This document shows, piece by piece, positions 8,683 to 16,419 of a DNA stretch of 52,332 bases. This DNA comes from SIG480 sp045636165. Its GTDB lineage: Bacteria > Bacillota > Clostridia > Oscillospirales > JAAYXM01. A model generated the notes under the pieces. That model was given only the letters and a program-made list of their open reading frames with translations. It had not been told where the DNA came from and did no database searches. Each line of letters opens with the position of its first letter. Position 1 is the first letter of the stretch. A program made the translations under genes and the position numbers. The DNA is taken from the NCBI GenBank assembly GCA_045636165.1, contig JAZTWZ010000095.1:1-52332 (forward strand), given 5' to 3'.

Positions 8683-9174
8683 ATGGAGAACACCGTTTCT
8701 GTCCAGACAGTCGAGTTTCTGTATTCCGCCTTGCTCGGTGTAGGGATACTTGTTTTTTACGATTTTTTGAGAACCGTTCGCGCATATATTAAGGACTCGC
8801 GCGTAATTACAGGGCTTTTTGATGCGCTTTTCTGGGTGTGTGCGGTTTTTGCGCTTTTTACATTCGTTATGACATATACCGAAGGAAGAATGCGCTGGTA
8901 TGTCCTTTTCGGGGCATTTTGCGGCGGTTTTGTTTACAGAGCCGCAGCGAGCGAGATTGTGTTCAAGCTTATGAAGACGACGGCGGACGCCGCAATACGG
9001 CTTTTAAGACTTGCCTCGCGTCCGGTTTATCTCCTTCTTTCGTTCTTTAAACGGAGCGCAGAAGGATTTCAGAGAAAAGCTTCGCGCGCGGTAAGAAGCC
9101 GTAAGCGGAAAAAGAAAGGAAAGGCTGATAAAGTTGGCAGCAAGAAAGAAAAGAAAAAAGAGCATTTTTCCTAA
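8683..9174 (+). CDS. yabQ: Spore cortex biosynthesis protein YabQ
   Basis: A 163-residue membrane protein with hydrophobic segments at about residues 10-30, 45-65 and 70-90 and a very basic C-terminal tail (about 125-160, Lys/Arg-rich). Size, topology and position between yabP and divIC match YabQ, which is required for cortex formation in the outer forespore membrane. The tail overlaps the start of divIC by 41 bp. Confidence 0.85.
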   Translation: MENTVSVQTVEFLYSALLGVGILVFYDFLRTVRAYIKDSRVITGLFDALFWVCAVFALFTFVMTYTEGRMRWYVLFGAFCGGFVYRAAASEIVFKLMKTTADAAIRLLRLASRPVYLLLSFFKRSAEGFQRKASRAVRSRKRKKKGKADKVGSKKEKKKEHFS

Positions 9175-9421
9175 GCTGATACTTGTTGTGTTTGTCATAT
9201 ATGCCGCCTTTACCATTATCTCGAATCAGATAAAGGTAAAACGCTTCAATGAGGACACGGCGAAAAATAACGAAATAATAGTTACTGAGTCGATGAAGAA
9301 AGAAAAGCTTAAGCAGGAGCTTGCGGCTGAGATAGATGATGAATATGTAACCCGTGAGGCGCAGAATCAGGGATATGCCGCGCCGAACGAGCGCGTTTTT
9401 GTAGATATAGCAGGAAGTTAA
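9134..9421 (+). CDS. divIC: Septum formation initiator DivIC/FtsB family
   Basis: A 95-residue bitopic protein: basic N-terminus, one membrane segment (about residues 11-29), a short charged coiled coil (about 35-65) and a C-terminal tail with ReaQNqGYA..NERVFVD, the conserved end of the DivIC/FtsB family. It belongs to the FtsL-FtsB/DivIC-FtsQ/DivIB division complex. The start is TTG at 9134, within yabQ. Gene order matches the Bacillus yab cluster. Confidence 0.87.
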   Translation: MAARKKRKKSIFPKLILVVFVIYAAFTIISNQIKVKRFNEDTAKNNEIIVTESMKKEKLKQELAAEIDDEYVTREAQNQGYAAPNERVFVDIAGS

Positions 9422-9444
9422 AATAAGGAGGAAACAGTCAGAGT

Positions 9445-9855
9445 ATGGGACTCGAAGTTGGGGCTATTTGTAATGGAAAGGTTACTTCAATAATGAAGTA
9501 CGGTGCATTTGTGGCGCTTGAGGACGGAAGCAGCGGAATGGTACATATTTCGGAAGTTTCGCACACATTTGTAAACGATATAAACGAGCATCTGCAGGTA
9601 GGTCAGCAGGTGAAGGTAAAGGTTATATCAATTGACGAGAAGGGAAGGCTCAGCCTCTCTATAAGAAAGGCAGAACCGCGCCCTGAGCGTCCGACACCGA
9701 GCTTTTCGCGCCCGGCTCCTGCTGCTCCTGTAAGGCAGACAGAGATGTCATTTGAAGATAAGCTCAAGCAGTTTATGCAAGATTCCGACAGTAAAATTTC
9801 GGGAATAAAGCAGTATTCTGACCGCCGCGTTAATACAAGACGCGCAAAAAGATAA
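9445..9855 (+). CDS. yabR: S1 RNA-binding domain protein (YabR-like)
   Basis: A 136-residue protein with one S1 OB-fold domain at residues 1-75 (VGAICNGKVTSIMKYGAFVAL, GMVHISEVS, VKVISIDEKGRLSLSIRKA), then a Pro/Arg-rich linker and a C-terminal helix plus basic tail. Members include B. subtilis YabR and general stress protein 13; they bind ribosomes or RNA, role unsettled. AAGGAGG at 9425-9431 is 13 bp from the ATG, longer than usual. It closes the yab run and is followed by an intrinsic terminator. Confidence 0.87.
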   Translation: MGLEVGAICNGKVTSIMKYGAFVALEDGSSGMVHISEVSHTFVNDINEHLQVGQQVKVKVISIDEKGRLSLSIRKAEPRPERPTPSFSRPAPAAPVRQTEMSFEDKLKQFMQDSDSKISGIKQYSDRRVNTRRAKR

Positions 9856-9862
9856 ATATAAA

Positions 9863-9899
9863 AGCCATATCGGGAATTTTCCGGTATGGCTCATTTTTT
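9863..9899 (+). terminator. Intrinsic terminator after yabR
   Basis: AGCCATATCGG (9863-9873) pairs with CCGGTATGGCT (9881-9891), one G-U pair, 7-nt loop, followed by CATTTTTTTT. It ends the yab transcript before spoIIP. Confidence 0.9.
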
Positions 9900-9967
9900 T
9901 TGTTTGCAGATAATATAATTTAAGTGAGTTAAAAAGTCCGAGGTGTTCGGGGAGGTTTATTATCTGT

Positions 9968-11095
9968 ATGAGAAAGAAAAAGAGATTTGGAGGTTTTGCT
10001 TTTCTTGCGGTAGTATTTCTGCTGTTTGCGGTAAGCGTAAGGGTTATTTCGGGAGATAAGTTTAAGAATATGGCAAAAGAGCACATCACGAGTCTTTCGG
10101 AGAATGAAGAGCTTCTGAAGCTTGCCGTTTCAAACGAAACCCAGCTTGTTAAGAATAATGAGAAAGGAAAGCTTTTAGGGATTCTTGCGTCTGAAAGTTC
10201 TCTCGTAGCGCCAGAGAAAACCGAGGGTGAGGTTGAGGAAGAAGAAAAAGTTCGCGAGGAGCTGGTCGTCTGGGAGTATACCCCCGGTGGACAGAAAAAA
10301 GAAAATACATATCCTATAGAAAACATAACGATAAGCCCGACTTCGGATAAGGGGTATGTCCGTCTCGGTAATGTCTGGGTAAAGAATGACTCCAGCAAGG
10401 GAATTGATCTTAAATGGCTTCTCTCGGCAAAACTTCCGTTCAAGCTTACGGGAGATGGACCTCATGTCCTGATTGTCCACACCCACGGAAGCGAGGCGTA
10501 TTTTCCGCAAGGGAAAGAGGAATATGCGCTTACGGATGTTGAGCGCACCTCGGATAAACGGTACAATATGATAAGAATAGGCGATGAGCTTGAGACCGTT
10601 CTCAAAAAGAACGGTATATCGGTTCTGCACGACAGGAATATATACGACAGCCCATCCTATAACGGATCATATACCCGAACGCTTGATGCGATAGGTCAGG
10701 CGCTCAAGAAAAATCCGTCGATAAAGGTTGTTATAGATGTTCACCGCGACGCGATGACGGCAGCTGACGGAACGAAGTATCGTACGGTCACGAACATAAA
10801 CGGAAAACAGTATGCACAGATGATGCTTGTAATGTCAACGGGCGAAAGCGGACTTCCGCATCCCGACTGGGCGGAGAACTTAAAACTCGCGGTAAAGCTT
10901 CAGGATGCGCTTGCGACTAAGTATCCGAATATTATGCGCCCGATGAATTTAAGGAAAGAGCGATTCAATATGCACGCGACAAAAGGCTCAATGCTTGTTG
11001 AGGTGGGAACGAGCGCAAACTCGGTGGGCGAGGCGATTGAGTCGATAAAGCTTCTCGGCGAAGAGCTTTCAAAGATTTTAAAAACAGCAAAATAA
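9968..11095 (+). CDS. spoIIP: Stage II sporulation protein P (peptidoglycan amidase/endopeptidase)
   Basis: A 375-residue membrane-anchored protein. Residues 9-28 are the transmembrane anchor; an acidic linker (about 85-100) follows, then the SpoIIP catalytic domain with VLIVHTHGSEAY (His171, His173) and VVIDVHRDA (His259), ending in the conserved MLVEVGTSANS segment. With SpoIID and SpoIIM it remodels septal peptidoglycan during engulfment. It sits where B. subtilis has spoIIE after yabR, a different arrangement. GGGGAGG lies 11 bp before the ATG. Confidence 0.93.
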   Translation: MRKKKRFGGFAFLAVVFLLFAVSVRVISGDKFKNMAKEHITSLSENEELLKLAVSNETQLVKNNEKGKLLGILASESSLVAPEKTEGEVEEEEKVREELVVWEYTPGGQKKENTYPIENITISPTSDKGYVRLGNVWVKNDSSKGIDLKWLLSAKLPFKLTGDGPHVLIVHTHGSEAYFPQGKEEYALTDVERTSDKRYNMIRIGDELETVLKKNGISVLHDRNIYDSPSYNGSYTRTLDAIGQALKKNPSIKVVIDVHRDAMTAADGTKYRTVTNINGKQYAQMMLVMSTGESGLPHPDWAENLKLAVKLQDALATKYPNIMRPMNLRKERFNMHATKGSMLVEVGTSANSVGEAIESIKLLGEELSKILKTAK

Positions 11096-11102
11096 GAATC
11101 CC

Positions 11103-11135
11103 ACCCAACAAAGCAATCAAAGGTTGCTGTTGGGT
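11103..11135 (+). terminator. Hairpin downstream of spoIIP
   Basis: ACCCAACA (11103-11110) pairs with TGTTGGGT (11128-11135), and inside it GCAA pairs with TTGC. No T-tract follows, so it may be a weak terminator or 3'-end stabiliser. Confidence 0.4.
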
Positions 11136-11166
11136 ACCGGGAACCTTGTTGTATTCACAATAAAAA

Positions 11167-11196
11167 CCGACGGTTTATCTTCTGATAGACCGTCGG
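11167..11196 (-). terminator. Intrinsic terminator of the 11.2-11.9 kb leftward gene
   Basis: A 13-bp stem (11167-11179 with 11184-11196, one wobble pair) and TTCT loop. Reading leftward it is followed by TTTTTATT, a good U-tract, just past the stop of the leftward membrane-protein gene. Rightward it has only a weak ATTTATTT tail but may also help stop spoIIP transcription. Confidence 0.85.
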
Positions 11197-11202
11197 CTAA
11201 AT

Positions 11203-11874
11203 TTATTTCTTGCCTCTTCTTTTTAGAAGTGTGAGATATCCGATTGCGACAACTATAAAAGCACCGACAGAGTCGATTATAATATCCTTCATAGTATCGG
11301 AAAGAGCTTCTCGTCCGATGAGAAGAGTTCCGTCAGCAGTCCTGAATTTCTGCATATTGAGACCGAAAAGACCGTCTCCCGTAAATTCATAAACCTCCCA
11401 TATTGCGCCGACGGCAAGAGCGAAGCAGAATGCGAAAAGGCATACGAAAAGAGGACTCAAGGTAACGCTTACGCGCTCGGAGTCGTTGAGTATTGTAACG
11501 AGCGTAAAGCCGAAAGCTCCGAGCATTGCACCTGAAAATGCGTGGAGAATCGAGTCCCAATGCGGAACGAGATAATAGAAGTTTCTGACTTCGCCAAGGT
11601 ATATGGCACAGTAAAGAAATATAAAATAAAGGATGGACATATAGTTCGGAATTTCAAACGACCATTTTCTCTCAAGCGTTGACGGAAGCCCCAGAACAAC
11701 AAGCCCGAGAAGACATTGCAGAAGCATAAGGATGTAGTCGCTTTTAAGATGTCCTCCGTCACTCACTCCGACCTCGGGTGCATTGATTATGCGTATAACC
11801 GAGTACACTATCGAGAAGGTGAGGGTTAGAAGGACGAAAATTCCGATTGTCTTTTTTACATTGTGCTTTTTCAT
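11203..11874 (-). CDS. Integral membrane protein, DUF2238/YjdF-like
   Basis: A 223-residue protein with about six hydrophobic segments (roughly residues 9-27, 47-66, 80-97, 108-130, 136-157 and 195-214). Conserved-looking motifs sit at the membrane edges: WDSILHAFSG, IWEVYEFTGD and DTMKDIIIDSVGA, a pattern seen in the DUF2238/YjdF family of unknown function. His, Glu and Asp in these motifs could bind a metal or substrate, an inference. AGGAGGT precedes the ATG. It is divergent from the exonuclease gene. Confidence 0.75.
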   Translation of the reverse strand: MKKHNVKKTIGIFVLLTLTFSIVYSVIRIINAPEVGVSDGGHLKSDYILMLLQCLLGLVVLGLPSTLERKWSFEIPNYMSILYFIFLYCAIYLGEVRNFYYLVPHWDSILHAFSGAMLGAFGFTLVTILNDSERVSVTLSPLFVCLFAFCFALAVGAIWEVYEFTGDGLFGLNMQKFRTADGTLLIGREALSDTMKDIIIDSVGAFIVVAIGYLTLLKRRGKK

Positions 11875-11922
11875 TTTAGTACCTCCTGAAAAATAAAAGT
11901 AACTTTATGTCGAAAAACATAC

Positions 11923-11951
11923 TTGCAAGATGCACGCAATACATATATAAT
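11923..11951 (+). promoter_or_regulatory. Sigma-A promoter for the exonuclease gene
   Basis: TTGCAA (11923-11928), 17-bp spacer, TATAAT (11946-11951). The predicted leader is about 28 nt before the GTG at 11987. Confidence 0.85.
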
Positions 11952-11986
11952 GGTATCTGGAAGTTTTTTAAGGATGGTTAAAAACT

Positions 11987-12970
11987 GTGTCGTATATTAT
12001 ATTGGATCTTGAATGGAATCAGGCGCGGTCTAACCGTGAAGTTGTGGAAGACCGCAACGGAAACAAGCTTTATGGCGAGATAATTCAGATTGGCGCCGTA
12101 AAGCTTTCTGAGAAATTCAAAATAGCAGAGACCTTAAAAATAAATGTAAAACCGAAATACTATAAGGTTATCCACCGTAAGGTGCGCCAGATAACAGGCA
12201 TAAAGCAGGAAGACCTCGCTCGCGGCGAAGAGTTTCTTTCTGCAATGGCGAGATTCCGCAAATGGTGCGGAGAAGATTTCGCGTTCCTTACCTGGGGACC
12301 TGACGATATCCGCGTTATGCGGAGAAATATCGAGATGTACGGCGAAGATACGGAATGGATAAACAACTGGTATGACCTTCAGATGATTTATAATATGCAG
12401 ACGGCATCAGGCGATAATCAGAAATCGCTCTCGACAGCGATCGAGCATTTCGGTATTGATGCATCCGAGCCTATGCACGATGCGCTAAACGATGCGTATT
12501 ATACTGCTCTCGTAGCTGCACATCTCGACATTGTAAACGGTATCGCAGAGCTTCGTGCGCGTGCGCGCCGCCGTGCGATTATGAACGAAGACCGTCCGCT
12601 TATGTGCGAGAGCTACGGAATATACAGAACCCGTCGCGATGCATTTGCAGAGAAGTCGGTTTCGGATGTAAGATGCCCCTTCTGCGGCGAGATATGTGAA
12701 GACCGCAGAAAATGGGTTGCCGAAGGTAATGACAAATATATAACTCTTGCAAGCTGTGAAGAGCACGGGAAATATATAATTCGCTTAAATCTTGAAAAGA
12801 GCGATGGACTATATAAAGTTTCAAAACTCATATTTGAAGCAGGAGACGGTGCTGCGGCACATTATGACAAGCGAGTCAAAAGAGAAACTTCCGGCAGGAA
12901 AAGAAGAAAAAGAAGAACAAAAAGCGCATCTCCGAGAAAACCGCAAAAACTTGAAAAAACTGCCGAATAA
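11987..12970 (+). CDS. DEDDh 3'-5' exonuclease with zinc-binding C-terminus
   Basis: A 327-residue protein. Residues 1-185 are a DnaQ-like exonuclease domain with all DEDDh residues: Asp7 and Glu9 in ILDLEWN, Asp107 in WGPDDIRVM, His164 and Asp169 in HDALNDAYY. It resembles the KapD/ERI-1-like branch. Residues 228-270 hold possible zinc ligands (Cys230, Cys233, Cys257, His260), and the tail (295-327) is strongly basic, suggesting nucleic-acid binding. The substrate, DNA or RNA, is unknown. GTG start with AAGGATGG upstream. Its 3' end carries the -35 box of the next gene's promoter. Confidence 0.88.
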   Translation: MSYIILDLEWNQARSNREVVEDRNGNKLYGEIIQIGAVKLSEKFKIAETLKINVKPKYYKVIHRKVRQITGIKQEDLARGEEFLSAMARFRKWCGEDFAFLTWGPDDIRVMRRNIEMYGEDTEWINNWYDLQMIYNMQTASGDNQKSLSTAIEHFGIDASEPMHDALNDAYYTALVAAHLDIVNGIAELRARARRRAIMNEDRPLMCESYGIYRTRRDAFAEKSVSDVRCPFCGEICEDRRKWVAEGNDKYITLASCEEHGKYIIRLNLEKSDGLYKVSKLIFEAGDGAAAHYDKRVKRETSGRKRRKRRTKSASPRKPQKLEKTAE

Positions 12971-12979
12971 TGTTATAAT
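12951..12979 (+). promoter_or_regulatory. Sigma-A promoter for the E2-like gene
   Basis: TTGAAA (12951-12956) inside the end of the exonuclease gene, 17-bp spacer, TATAAT (12974-12979). The leader is about 38 nt. Confidence 0.85.
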
Positions 12980-13023
12980 ATACTTCAGATTGGGTATTTG
13001 TTATAAGATAAGGGGATTTGAGT

Positions 13024-13914
13024 ATGGCGGAAATAAAAAAAAGAAAGCGTCGTTTAGGGGATAGATACGACGGCTTCCGTGTAAGGGCAATGGACCCTAC
13101 TTTTGTTATTATACCTCAAATTATGAGAACAAGGCTTGATAGCCAGATATTCTTTGATGAGCAGATTGATATTGCGGGTCTTCGTAAGTTTATCGTTGAT
13201 AACCGCGAGGATATCCCGGGTCTTTCGATGTATCACTTTCTCGTTGCGGCACTTCTCAGAACGATGGTTGACCGCCCGAGAATAAACCGCTTCGTAAGCG
13301 GACGAAAGATTTATTCCAGAAGCTATCTCAGGGTATCGCTCACCGTTAAAAAATCAATGGACGAAAACGGAGAGGAAGGTCAGCTTACTCCCGAATTTTC
13401 TCCGAACGATACTTTGCGCGAGGTAGTGCAGAAGTTTAACGAAGGACTTGAAGAGACAAAGGCCGAGGAAGAAAAGAGCAAAGGTAACGATACCGATATT
13501 ACGATTAAGCTTCTCTCCGCGCTTCCGGGCTTTGTAATAAAGTTTGTCGTATGGCTTCTTCGCAATCTCGATGCAATTGGTCTTATGCCGAAGATTATAA
13601 ACAAGGTAAGCCCGTTCCATTCATCTGCATTTGTAACGAATGTTGGTTCAATCGGTCTTAACCCTGTTTACCATCACCTTTACGAATTCGGAACAACTTC
13701 CGTTTTTATGGCGATAGGCAAAAAGGAAATGGTAAACGAAATCGACCGCGACGGAAAAGTAAATACCCGACATGTTATAAACATCCGCTTTGTGCTTGAT
13801 GAGCGCATCTGCGACGGATATTACTTTGCCTCTGCGGTAAAGCAGTTCAAGTATTATGTAAAACACCCCGAACTGCTTCTTTCGCCCCCTGAAACTATAA
13901 GTGAAGATTATTAA
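13024..13914 (+). CDS. 2-oxoacid dehydrogenase E2-like acyltransferase-fold protein, catalytic His missing
   Basis: A 296-residue protein with the chloramphenicol-acetyltransferase/E2 catalytic fold: an N-terminal strand region, YHFLVAALLRTM-like helix, the AFVTNVGSIGLN segment (family SNxGxxG) and FMAIGKKE. The motif that should be HxxxDG near the C-terminus reads DERICDG, so the catalytic His is Glu. There is no lipoyl or peripheral-subunit-binding domain and no E1/E3 genes nearby. It is therefore probably not a dehydrogenase subunit; function unknown. ATG 13024 was chosen because AGGGG lies 8 bp upstream; a TTG 6 bp earlier is too close. Its 3' end overlaps the convergent RadC-like gene by 20 bp. 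Confidence 0.8.
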   Translation: MAEIKKRKRRLGDRYDGFRVRAMDPTFVIIPQIMRTRLDSQIFFDEQIDIAGLRKFIVDNREDIPGLSMYHFLVAALLRTMVDRPRINRFVSGRKIYSRSYLRVSLTVKKSMDENGEEGQLTPEFSPNDTLREVVQKFNEGLEETKAEEEKSKGNDTDITIKLLSALPGFVIKFVVWLLRNLDAIGLMPKIINKVSPFHSSAFVTNVGSIGLNPVYHHLYEFGTTSVFMAIGKKEMVNEIDRDGKVNTRHVINIRFVLDERICDGYYFASAVKQFKYYVKHPELLLSPPETISEDY

Positions 13915-14614
13915 AAAATTCCTTTGATTCTTCGGGGTCTGTAATTTTCTTAAGAATATTGCTCTGAGCGAGTGAAACATGGTCATCCTGCGCGACTATT
14001 ATGTGGTCGTCGAGGTGGATGCCGGCACAGCTCAGGGCAATTGCTATTTTTCGGGTAGTATAGAGATCGTCTGCAGACGGGAGCGCATCGCCGTGAAGGT
14101 GATTATGACCGATGATGACTCTCGTAGCATCAAAGGAAAGAGCAAATTGCAGAACCTTTCTGACGCTTATGTCAATAGCATTTATCGAGCCTTCAAATAC
14201 AGGACGGCACGCGAGAAGCTTGTTGTTTGAGTCCATACACATAACGATAAGGACTTCGTGGTCATACCCGATAAAGTGCTCTGCAAGATATTCTGCCGCC
14301 TTGTCAACATAAGAGAAGATGACAGGCTTTTCCCATTTGTCGATGCAGTATCTTCTGTAAAACGCGGGAATGAGCTTTATATATGACGCCGCAGCCTTGC
14401 CCATACCGGGAATTTTACAAAGCTCGGAGACGGGCGCATCAAGAACCTGCGGAATACCGCCGAATTCGCGTATGAGCTGTCTTGCAAGCTCACAGGTATC
14501 GCGTCTCGTAATCATGCCCTGAAGCATTCTTTCAAGAACAATATAATCGGGAATGGTATCAATATTTTCTTCCATGAAGCGGCGACGGAGTCTGTCGCGA
14601 TGTCCTTCTGCCAT
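13895..14614 (-). CDS. RadC-like JAB/MPN domain protein, divergent
   Basis: A 239-residue protein with a helix-hairpin-helix region (IPGMGKAAA, 68-76) and a RadC-type JAMM domain. The metal ligands His170, His172 and Asp183 (HNHLHGDALPSADD) remain. The family's HPRE motif, whose Glu lies 17 residues before the first His, reads SVRK, so that Glu is Lys153; HNHPSG has also become HNHLHG. RadC proteins were linked to DNA repair but their biochemical role is not established. GGAGGGG lies upstream of the ATG on the minus strand. Convergent with, and overlapping, the E2-like gene. Confidence 0.85.
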   Translation of the reverse strand: MAEGHRDRLRRRFMEENIDTIPDYIVLERMLQGMITRRDTCELARQLIREFGGIPQVLDAPVSELCKIPGMGKAAASYIKLIPAFYRRYCIDKWEKPVIFSYVDKAAEYLAEHFIGYDHEVLIVMCMDSNNKLLACRPVFEGSINAIDISVRKVLQFALSFDATRVIIGHNHLHGDALPSADDLYTTRKIAIALSCAGIHLDDHIIVAQDDHVSLAQSNILKKITDPEESKEFFNNLHL

Positions 14615-14735
14615 TTACATCCCCTCCTTTTTATCTCTATAAATTCAGTATATCATAATTTTACAGAATATTACATATGTATTTTTATAAAAATTCTGTT
14701 AAGAATATATGGAGAAATATTATGGAGGGCAGAAT

Positions 14736-15407
14736 ATGTCGGAAAAAAGTGAGGAAAAGAAAGAGAAACGGGAAGATATAGTTGAAACGGGCTCGGTTGT
14801 TACCCACGGAAAAAGGGGTAACATCCATTGCATAACGATAATAGGTCAGATAGAGGGGCATAGCGTTCTCGGAAGTGATACGAAAACCACAAAGTATGAG
14901 CATGTGTGTCCTGCTCTTGCGGCAGTTGAGGAAGATGACGATATCGACGGGCTTCTTATAATGCTCAATACCGTCGGCGGAGATATAGAAGCAGGGCTTG
15001 CGATTGCAGAGCTCATTGCAGGGATGACAAAGCCGACGGCGTCGCTCATCCTCGGCGGCGGTCACTCAATCGGTGTTCCGCTTGCGGTTGCGGCAGATTT
15101 TTCAATAATCGCGGAGAGTGCGGCAATAACGATACATCCCGTCAGGATGAGTGGTGTGGTTGTCGGAGCACCACAAACATTCAACTATTTCGAGCGTGTG
15201 CAGGAGAGGATAACGAGCTTTGTCGAGCGTCATTCAAAGATGTCGGCAGATAGCTTTCGCGAGTATATGCTCAAAGTCGGCGAGCTCGCGACCGATGTCG
15301 GAACGGTGATATACGGTTCGGAAGCGGTTGAAATAGGGCTTATAGATAAGGTCGGAGGGCTTTCGGACGCGCTTTCGTATCTTCATTCGGCAGCATCAAA
15401 AAAATAA
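14736..15407 (+). CDS. tepA: ClpP-like serine protease TepA/YmfB
   Basis: A 223-residue protease of the ClpP/crotonase fold. The nucleophile Ser111 lies in GGGHSIGVP and the catalytic His134 in TIHPVRMSG; the FNYFERVQERI helix and DVGTVIYGSEAVEIGLID end match the TepA (translocation-enhancing) family. It would act as a cytoplasmic peptidase, possibly on signal peptides. The start is set at ATG 14736 since GGAGGG at 14724-14729 is 6 bp upstream; an ATG 27 bp earlier lacks a ribosome binding site. The 94 bp between the RadC-like start and this gene is very AT-rich and probably holds divergent promoters, none clear enough to call. Confidence 0.88.
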   Translation: MSEKSEEKKEKREDIVETGSVVTHGKRGNIHCITIIGQIEGHSVLGSDTKTTKYEHVCPALAAVEEDDDIDGLLIMLNTVGGDIEAGLAIAELIAGMTKPTASLILGGGHSIGVPLAVAADFSIIAESAAITIHPVRMSGVVVGAPQTFNYFERVQERITSFVERHSKMSADSFREYMLKVGELATDVGTVIYGSEAVEIGLIDKVGGLSDALSYLHSAASKK

Positions 15408-15417
15408 GAAAATGTAC

Positions 15418-15446
15418 TTGAAAAAAAGATATATCAGTTATATAAT
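15418..15446 (+). promoter_or_regulatory. Sigma-A promoter for the DUF1858 gene
   Basis: TTGAAA (15418-15423), 17-bp spacer, TATAAT (15441-15446). Confidence 0.85.
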
Positions 15447-15478
15447 AAATATATAATTGTGAAAGGAGAGTCCGAACA

Positions 15479-15682
15479 ATGGCTCAGATTACAAAAGACA
15501 CTATCATTGGTGATATTCTTGATATGGACGTTACGACAGCTCCGTACTTCTTCGAGATCGGAATGCATTGCCTCGGTTGCCCGGCGTCCCGCGGCGAAAC
15601 TCTTGAGCAGGCTTGCGCTGTTCACGGCGTAGATGCAGACGCTCTTCTCGAGAAGCTCAACAATCACCTCGAGGGCAAGTAA
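15479..15682 (+). CDS. DUF1858 redox-disulfide protein
   Basis: A 67-residue protein of the DUF1858 family, also described as hybrid-cluster-associated redox disulfide protein. The hallmark CxxC pair is in HCLGCPAS (Cys33 and Cys36), after TIGDILDM-like and FFEIGM segments. It may shuttle electrons or bind metal. It is a single-gene unit here, with its own sigma-A promoter and terminator, and no hybrid-cluster protein gene lies in the window. Confidence 0.9.
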   Translation: MAQITKDTIIGDILDMDVTTAPYFFEIGMHCLGCPASRGETLEQACAVHGVDADALLEKLNNHLEGK

Positions 15683-15690
15683 TAACTAAA

Positions 15691-15727
15691 AAATTGCGTG
15701 TCTTCAGAAGACACGCAATTTTCATTT
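15691..15727 (+). terminator. Intrinsic terminator after the DUF1858 gene
   Basis: A perfect 14-bp stem, AAATTGCGTGTCTT (15691-15704) with its complement at 15708-15721, 3-nt loop, then TTCATTT. The trmK ribosome binding site follows immediately. Confidence 0.8.
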
Positions 15728-15741
15728 AAGGAGAGTTTGCA

Positions 15742-16419
15742 TTGAACAGGGAACTTGGTGCGCGCCTTCTTGCTGTGGCAGAAGCAATTCCGCAGTGCGG
15801 CAGTATGGTTGACTGCGGCTGTGACCACGGTTATGTTTCGATATACGCGATGGAAAACGGACGCGCAGAAAGAATTACGGCAAGCGATATAAACCGAGGA
15901 CCGCTTGAAAATGCAGAAAAGGAGATTTCTGCGGCAGGTCTTTCGGATAAAATAGAAACCCGTCTTACCGACGGGCTTTGCGGAATAGCGAGGCACGACT
16001 GCGTTGTAATCGCAGGTATGGGCGGCGAGACGATATCGGAGATTATCTCAAAAGCTCCGTGGACGAAGGAGGGAGTGTATCTCATCCTCCAGCCTATGAC
16101 GAAGCCCGAAATTCTCAGGGAATACCTCTATAACGAGGGCTTTGAGATATACAGAGAACAGATTGTCACGGAAAGCGGACATATATACAGCGTAATATCT
16201 GCGAAGTTTTCGGGAGATGTGACTTTTGCCCCGTATGAAAAGTACATAAGCCGGGCAGCGCTTTCCGAGAGCCTCGCGAAAGATTATGCCGATGCAGTTT
16301 GCGAAAGACTTTTGCGAGAGTTTAAAAGCAGAAGTGATGCAGGCGTTATCTCGGATGATGAAAAATCCCGTCGCGAGGAAGATTTGAATTCGCTTTTGGA
16401 AGTGAGGAAGACGATATGA
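15742..16419 (+). CDS. trmK: tRNA (adenine22-N1)-methyltransferase
   Basis: A 225-residue class I SAM-dependent methyltransferase making m1A22 in tRNA. The SAM-binding motif is VDCGCDHGYVSIYA, followed by the acidic ASDIN loop, the catalytic-region VIAGMGGETISEII and LILQPMTKPEILREYL. The C-terminal helical domain is complete. TTG start with AAGGAG (15728-15733) 8 bp upstream. It overlaps the nif3-like gene by 4 bp (ATGA); this pair is conserved in Firmicutes (yqfN-yqfO). Confidence 0.92.
   Translation: MNRELGARLLAVAEAIPQCGSMVDCGCDHGYVSIYAMENGRAERITASDINRGPLENAEKEISAAGLSDKIETRLTDGLCGIARHDCVVIAGMGGETISEIISKAPWTKEGVYLILQPMTKPEILREYLYNEGFEIYREQIVTESGHIYSVISAKFSGDVTFAPYEKYISRAALSESLAKDYADAVCERLLREFKSRSDAGVISDDEKSRREEDLNSLLEVRKTI

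Noticed and set aside
13024..13914. Component of a 2-oxoacid dehydrogenase complex
   Set aside because: No lipoyl domain, no E1 or E3 genes, and the catalytic His is missing.
14615..14735. Promoters in the AT-rich gap between the RadC-like gene and tepA
   Set aside because: Several TATA-like words on both strands, none with an acceptable -35 box and spacing.
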